From positions 1 to 57,966 of the forward strand of contig JAPTJF010000403.1 in the NCBI GenBank assembly GCA_029339195.1: a stretch of 57,966 bases of DNA, read 5' to 3'. Below are positions 52,901 to 57,966 of the stretch, in pieces. The DNA comes from Micractinium sp. NFX-FRZ. Taxonomy: Eukaryota > Chlorophyta > Trebouxiophyceae > Chlorellales > Chlorellaceae. The translations under genes were made by a program, and so were the position numbers. Positions within the stretch are counted from its first letter, which is position 1; every line of letters starts with the position of its first letter. The notes under the pieces were generated by a model. That model was not told where the DNA came from and searched no databases. It was given only the letters and a program-made list of their open reading frames with translations.

Positions 52901-54857
52901 CAGGGAGACGAAGAAAGAGGAGGGCATGAAGACGACCTGGGGGAGGGGCAAAGGGGGCGAGGCAGGAGGTGAGGAGGGTGCACGCACGTGCAGTGCAGCC
53001 ACGGCTTGCCCCACCAGCAGAGACCCAGCGTAGCTCAGCACAGCACAGTCCCATCTCGGCCCAGCGCTGCGCAGCACAGCGCAGCACAGCGCACCATGAG
53101 GATCATGTGTGTCCACGCGTACTGCCCAAACTGGTACGTGTACCGCCCCTTCTTCAGGGTCAGCACAAAGCTGCGGGGGGGGGGAAGGGAGGAGGCAGCA
53201 TGGCATTTGACTGAGAACACATGAACTTACAGGAACCTCAAACGAGGAAGGTGTGCAGCCCCTCTGGGCCAGCGGCACCGCGGTGGGCAGCGAGGGAGGG
53301 TGGCAAGGGGCGGGGCTAAAGAGTGGTGACCAGCTGCACAGTGCAGGGGCGAGGGTCGCCCTCCCCTTGCCCACCCCGCCCCCCTTGCCCACCTCACAAA
53401 GCCGCCGCAGTAGAGGTAGAAGGAGAGGATGGTGTGGCGTTTGAGCAGCCAGCCAAACATGCGGGCCAGGCGGGCGGACGAGGTGATCTCCACAATCAGG
53501 TTGTTCTTGATGAACCTGCAGAGCATATATGTTTGGTTTCAGGGGTACGGTTTTGGGTTTGTGGTTAGCTCATAGCTACTACTTCTCTTAGCGAACATTT
53601 TTTCTTCAGCAAGCCACTGCTGGCGCCACTTCTTTGATAAGGAACAGTTGTGCCCCAGGCCCCACCTGATGTACACCCAGAATGCGGCCACGAAGAAGAA
53701 GTACCACTGCTGCGCCCGGAAGCCGGGCAGCTTGCGCTCGGCCTGGGCGTGGCGCGCCAGCGTGAACAGCTCCTTCACCATCATCGCCTGCGGGTGGGTA
53801 GATGGGCGACGACCAAACAACCCGGCTCACTTGCTGCACTGCTGCAGCACCCACCGGGATGCCCAGGGGCAGCCAGGGCGCAGCACCCGGCCCTCCATGG
53901 GGCACTGCAGGACCACCCATTCACAATTGGGCCCCACGCAACGAGTGCAGCACCCACGTGGATGCCGAGCAATGCAGGCAACCCTCCTCGCTTGCCTCCC
54001 TGCTGCAGCACCCACCTCTTCCCTGCTGCAGCACCCACCTCTGCCCTGCTGCAGCACCCACCTCTGCCCTGCTGCAGCACCCACCTGGATGCCGAGCACC
54101 ATGAACATGAGGGGGACGTGGCCCGCCCAGATGATGGCGAAGAAGGAGGCGATGAGGACGATGGAGGAGATGAAGCGCACGCGGAAGGAGCGGTAGCGCG
54201 ATTCGGCGGGCTGCACGGGGGCGAGGCGGGGGTACATAGAATGTGGGAAGTGAAGTGAACAGACAAGTGTTCCGAGACACGCAACAGACGACAAAGGACC
54301 AGCAGCGATGCTGAGCAGGCTGCAAGTTAGGGGCACAGCTTAACTGCATGGGCTGCAAAGTGCAGAGGGCAGCGATGCAGGCGTGTTGCACGACAACAGG
54401 CGTGCGGCGCAAGGAGCGCCGGCTGGGCGAACGCCGAGGGAACAATAGCAGAAGGCGCCCTGCAGCACATCACAAGCCACACGCATGCCAGCACTGCAGC
54501 ATAGCTCATGCATGCAGCTATGCTCATGCGTGCAGGGACAGCGAGGCAGCATCCAAACACATGGCACCGCCGCAGGTGGTGAGGTCGGCTGGGGGACGTT
54601 GCGCCGTGGGATGCCCTTGCTCGCAGCAAAGAGGCCAGCTCATGCAAACGCTGCTGCCCAACATAGCAGAAATCACATTGAAAGCATCAAGTACTGCTAT
54701 CTGCATCCCCCACCTGGTCAATCAGCAGTTTCTCGCTGTCTGCGCCGCCGCTGCCGCCAAGCTCGCCGCTGCCGCCAACGCTGCCGCCACGCCGGCGACG
54801 CAGGCTGCTCACTTTGCGCTCCAGCTTGCGGGAGTCGCCCGCCTTTGGGCTAGGCAT
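49978..54857 (-). CDS. CDS1: CDP-diacylglycerol synthase (phosphatidate cytidylyltransferase)
   Basis: Converts phosphatidic acid and CTP to CDP-diacylglycerol plus pyrophosphate, the branch point to PI, PG and cardiolipin; an ER-type integral membrane enzyme. The 13 exons are 54857-54714, 54210-54085, 53787-53666, 53515-53393, 53170-53095, 52936-52825, 52643-52560, 52118-52054, 51692-51609, 51288-51169, 50846-50706, 50514-50404 and 50085-49978, giving 471 aa. The N-terminus is basic/Gly-rich. Several membrane segments follow ([53 protein letters not shown]). [20 protein letters not shown] and, at residues 371-397, [20 protein letters not shown] plus GVTDRFD satisfy the family signature, including the catalytic KD...D...HGG..DR.D residues. 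Eukaryotic-type length and tail fit plant CDS1-3. Introns 2, 6 and 10 contain junction echoes. The gene is divergent from CPN10. Confidence 0.96.
50893..51085 (-). pseudogene. Echoes of both flanking exon edges inside CDS intron 10
   Basis: 51057-51085 copies the exon 10 end (51171-51199). 50893-50932 copies the exon 11 start with its acceptor side (50810-50849). Both are about 80% similar, in sense, and in the order exon-10 echo then exon-11 echo along the gene. Confidence 0.88.
52731..52756 (-). pseudogene. Perfect 26-bp echo of the exon 6/intron 6 junction in CDS intron 6
   Basis: The 26 bases at 52731-52756 are identical to 52816-52841, which span the last 17 bases of exon 6 and the first 9 of its intron. 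The copy therefore carries a complete duplicate 5' splice site (GGCG|GTGCGC) 85 bp downstream of the real one. Confidence 0.95.
53839..53974 (-). pseudogene. Two echoes of the exon 2 donor junction in CDS intron 2
   Basis: 53943-53974 (gtgcagcacccacgtggatg on plus) and 53839-53865 (ctgcagcacccaccgggatg) copy the real junction at 54076-54107 (ctgcagcacccacctggatg). The copies extend into exon 2 coding sequence (gatgccgagca). Confidence 0.9.
54001..54092 (-). repeat. 23-bp tandem array of 5' splice sites at the CDS exon 2/intron 2 border
   Basis: tgctgcagcacccacct begins at 54001, 54024, 54047 and 54070. Read on the gene strand, each 23-bp unit carries AG|GTGGGTGCTGCAGCA, so the real donor (exon ends at 54085) is followed by three near-identical donors at 23-bp spacing. 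Confidence 0.93.
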
Positions 54858-55251
54858 TGCTGCGAGCCCCTCCCCTCGGCTGCCAGCCCAGACAAGAAGT
54901 TGCCGGGAGCTGCAACTGGTGCTGCAACGCCCTCAATCGGAAGTCGGCTTCTCCCCGGAAAGCTGCAATGCTGAGGGCTCGATACGTTGAAGGCCCTGCC
55001 GACAGGCGAATCGAACTTGGAGAGTCTGCACCCGGCTTGACCCACCCGGCTCTATCCTGTCGTGGACCGCTGGTCCGTGACTCACACCAGCTGAATGCCT
55101 CGTCTGCCCCGATCGCTATGCCCAGCGCAGCACGGGGCATTTCATGCGCTTCTTCGAGAAGTCCACCTTCACGGCTTGCACACACCGATCGCACAACCAG
55201 GGCATTCAATCGGAAAAGGAGGAGGGCGCCGAGCTTGAGGTTTCAGCGAAA
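54858..55251. promoter_or_regulatory. Bidirectional promoter region of CDS1-like and CPN10 genes
   Basis: Only 394 bp separate the two opposite start codons, so both promoters and 5' UTRs must overlap here. No individual element could be assigned. Confidence 0.6.
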
Positions 55252-56339
55252 ATGGCTTCCCTCAAGAAGCTCATCCCCATCCTCGACCGCGTGCTGGTCA
55301 TGAAGACGGCGGCCCCCAAGGCCACTGCTGGAGGCGTGCTGCTGCCGGAGTCCAGCGTCCAGAAGGTGCGTCTGCCACCTAGCCGCGACTCGCCTGGCTT
55401 GTTGCAGGCTTGCTGCACGCCAGCCGCTTTGCAGGGCCGTGAATTGGTTGTGGGTTCAGCAGCGGGAGGCTTGCTGCGGCTAGGAGGCCAGTGACATATG
55501 CCGCCGTTGCTGCCGCCGTTGCTGCCGCCTGCCGCCGCCGCCGCTGCCTGCCACCTTTGCCCAACAACACTGTGTTTGACAACATCTACCATCTTGCAGA
55601 TCAACTCTGCCACCGTGGTCGCTGTGGGACCTGGCCGGAGAACCACCACTGGTGAGGCTAACGAAGAGGCAAAAGGGGCAACCTGGGGTGGCCCAGCTTC
55701 CTGGCAGCACCAAACAAGCTCCCGTCGTTTACCTCACGTGCTTTGTATCAAACCTGCCCGACCCCTGCCCTCCAAGCCAGTCATGCATCCATGCATCTCA
55801 CGCATCCCTTGGGCTTTCAACATCGCATGTGCACGCTACTAGCCCATCTGCCGCCCCCTCCCGGCCATCCCCAAGCCAACGGCAGCTCCACTCACCTTGC
55901 CTTGTGATCACCCCTCCTTATCACCCGCACCTTGTCTCGCAGGCGACCTGGTGCCCATGAGCGTGAAGGAGGGTGACAAGGTGCTGCTGCCCGAGTATGG
56001 AGGCACACCCGTCAAGCTGCAGGACAACGAGTGAGTGGGGCATGCGCCAGAGCTAGCTGTGGCAATGGAGGAGTGGATGTGTGCTCGGCGCTGCTGGTTT
56101 GGTTGGCTGGCTGCTGTGTCGGGTGCTGTTTGGAAACACACACCTCTGCGCACGGCGCTCGTGGACAGCAGGCACATGTCAAGAAGTGTGCAGCCGATAC
56201 CCCACCCGCTGGCTCTCATCCTCTCACGCCACTTGCACTTCTGACTTGCCTTTCTGTCCCCTTCACCCCCGCCCGCACCCACCCGGCCAGGTACCACATC
56301 TACCGGGATGACGAGATCCTTGGCGTGCTTACCGAGTGA
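55252..56339 (+). CDS. CPN10: Mitochondrial-type chaperonin 10 (GroES/Cpn10)
   Basis: Co-chaperonin that caps Cpn60 and drives folding of imported proteins in the mitochondrial matrix. The four exons are 55252-55365, 55600-55651, 55943-56030 and 56291-56339, giving 100 aa, the full length of the family. Domains in order: LIPILDRVLVMK (first strand), the mobile loop KATAGGVLLPESS that contacts Cpn60, VVAVGPGRR, the roof/beta segment MSVKEGDKVLLPEYGGTPVK, and the C-terminal YHIYRDDEILGVL. As in other mitochondrial Cpn10 proteins the N-terminus is short and basic (MASLKK) with no long transit peptide, which argues against the plastid Cpn10/20 forms. Confidence 0.96.
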
Positions 56340-56899
56340 AGCTGAGCGAAGAGACTTCTGCGCTCCTGCCGCCAGCCAGGGCTGCCGCTAGAGTGGGCCA
56401 GTGCAGGCAGACCTTGCAGCGGCAGAGGCGCGGGGCCGGCAGCCTCTGGTCATGCCATTCCCGTCAACGACATTTGATTGCACACACAACACCCAAATCA
56501 CAGGTCCCTCTCCTGCTCCCACCCCTCCCCCCTTCATGTTTATCTTCCCGCCCCCTCTGCTATGGTACCAGGCATGTGGAGCCCCCCATTCCGGGCGCCG
56601 CAGCCACCCTCAATGAATCCAACCCAATGCGCGTGCGCTCTTATGTCAAAGAGTGTGAACGACATATGATCACGACATGCACATCATGCCGGCAGAACTT
56701 GCTGTGTGGAGACAGTTGGAATCAGGGACGTGCCTGCAGCAAAGGAAGGGCCATTGTTGGTGTAGGGGGACAACACTGCGTCCGCTCACAGCGCCCTGCA
56801 ACAGGAACAACGGTGCATGGAGTCTGCCGCGGTGTTGCGACCGCACAACAACGGCACTTTGCAGGAATGCCTGCGTGGTGCATACACGTGCCCGTCACA
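56340..56899. other. 3' flank of CPN10 leading into the satellite
   Basis: No conserved ORF or clear TGTAA was found. It ends at the first recognisable satellite unit. Confidence 0.55.
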
Positions 56900-57966
56900 T
56901 GAGAGACTCCCTGCAGGGCCACGGCAGAACGGCAGGGAAACCGCAGCCCGCGTGGGGCCGCCCCCACGGCCCCCATAATCACACGTCTGGAGCATGGGTC
57001 CGGCACGTTTCTCAGGGGAGCCTCCCTGCCCACCTGCAGACCACCATGACCTAGCAGGGTCGCCGGCTGGGGCCCTCAGTAGGAGCACCCTGCTGTGCCT
57101 GCTGCGCTGACGGCGCACGTGCCTCCACATCTCCCCAACGCATGCGACTCGCGCATGCCTGCCCTTTCTGCCTCTGCCGTTGTCCCTCCTCGGCCCAGCA
57201 TCTACCCATCATGACACAAGGGGGCCAGTAGTCTGCCACGTCGCAGGCTGCGGCTGCGTCAGGGGCACGGCAGCAGAACGGCAGGGAAACCGCAGCCCGC
57301 GTGTCGCCACCCCCCACGGCCCCCGTATTCACACGTCTGGAGCCTGGGTCTGGCACTCTTTTCAGGAGAGCCTCCCTGCCCACATGCATACCACCATGAC
57401 CGAGCAGGGTCGCCGGGTGGGGCCCTCAGTAGGAGCACCCTGCTGTGCCTGCTGCGCTGACAGCGCACGTGCCTCCACATCTCCCCAACGCATGCGACTC
57501 GCGCATGCCTGCCCTTTCTGCCTCTGCCGTTGTCCCTCCTCGGCCCAGCATCTACCCATCATGACACAAGGGGGCCAGTAGTCTGCCACGTCGCAGGCTG
57601 CGGCTGCGTCAGGGGCACGGCAGCAGAACGGCAGGGAAACCGCAGCCCGCGTGTCGCCACCCCCCACGGCCCCCGTATTCACACGTCTGGAGCCTGGGTC
57701 TGGCACTCTTTTCAGGAGAGCCTCCCTGCCCACCTGCCCACCACCATGACCGAGCAGGGTCGCCGGGTGGGGCCCTCAGTAGGAGCACCCTGCTGTGCCT
57801 GCTGCGCTGACGGTGCACGTGCCTCCACATCTCCCCAGCGCATGCGACTCGAGCATGCCTGCCTCATTCTGCCTCTGCCGCTGTTCCTCCCAAGCCCGGC
57901 AGCTTCCCATCATGACACAAGGGGGCCAGTAGTCAGCCACGTCGCAGGCTGCGGCTGCGTCAGGGG
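56900..57966. repeat. 350-bp tandem satellite, about 3 copies, continuing past the window
   Basis: Landmarks recur with a period of 350 bp. aggggcacggcagcagaacg is at 57261 and 57611, and its start is reached again at the window end (57962). The related gccacggcagaacggc at about 56919 marks the first, more diverged copy. Each unit contains ccgcagcccgcgtg, tagcag/gagcagggtcgcc, ccctcagtaggagcaccctg and gacacaagggggccagtagt. The 2nd and 3rd units are almost identical and the 1st and last partial unit differ more. ORFs within it have no domain. Confidence 0.96.

Noticed and set aside
54990..55015. tRNA-like B-box (gaatcgaac) near the CPN10 promoter
   Set aside because: No matching acceptor stem or A-box could be folded around it.
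57051..57830. Repeated 73- to 123-codon ORFs in the satellite
   Set aside because: Open only because the repeat unit is GC-rich; no domain, and the same readings recur with the satellite period.

Overview
The window looks like nuclear DNA of a green alga, most likely a Chlorella-type trebouxiophyte (inference). It is GC-rich. Its genes are split into 3 to 19 short coding exons with GT-AG introns rich in G/C simple repeats. Two genes have a TGTAA motif about 90 to 100 bp past the stop, the usual chlorophyte polyadenylation signal. The proteins are of plant/algal type: a plastid-type MscS channel, TPT-family and ADNT1-type carriers, a SEND1/GEN1 nuclease and a Pro/Ala-rich secreted protein. I rebuilt twelve complete genes and one partial gene by hand from splice sites, reading frame and family conservation. 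Every exon join was checked for phase.

Layout. 1-984 (-): 5' part of an unknown membrane or secreted protein. 1581-4737 (-): sugar-phosphate/phosphate translocator. 6244-9459 (+): bestrophin-like anion channel. 9913-10927 (+): 78-aa hydrophilic protein. 11473-17101 (-): plastid-type MscS channel with one apparent GC-AG intron. 17794-18588 (+): ROMO1/Mgr2-type inner-membrane protein. 19988-22776 (-): Ala/Gln-rich AT-hook-like protein. 24087-30070 (+): AP2-like, polyQ-rich putative regulator with a frame break. 33134-36724 (-): ADNT1-like mitochondrial adenine nucleotide carrier, whose last codons are telomere-type repeat. 37573-45445 (+): GEN1/SEND1-type Holliday-junction nuclease. 46036-48890 (+): secreted Pro/Ala/Ser-rich protein. 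49978-54857 (-): CDP-diacylglycerol synthase. 55252-56339 (+): mitochondrial chaperonin 10. About 56900 to the end: a 350-bp satellite that runs off the window.

The genes form no operon or pathway cluster. Several concern organelles: mitochondrial nucleotide import, Cpn10, ROMO1/Mgr2, the plastid-type MscS channel and plastid- or Golgi-type exchange of sugar phosphates. ADNT1/GEN1 and CDS/CPN10 are divergent pairs and may share promoters.

The most unusual signal is recurrent. Introns of at least four genes, and possibly a fifth, contain decayed copies ('echoes') of their own exon/intron junctions: the 3' end of the upstream exon with its donor, or the acceptor with the start of the downstream exon. 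Most lie about 70 to 130 bp inside the intron. They look like junction-spanning tandem duplications in which the outer copy is still spliced and the inner one decays, lengthening the intron from its edges. A 23-bp array of four near-identical 5' splice sites in the CDP-DAG synthase gene looks like the same process at an early stage.
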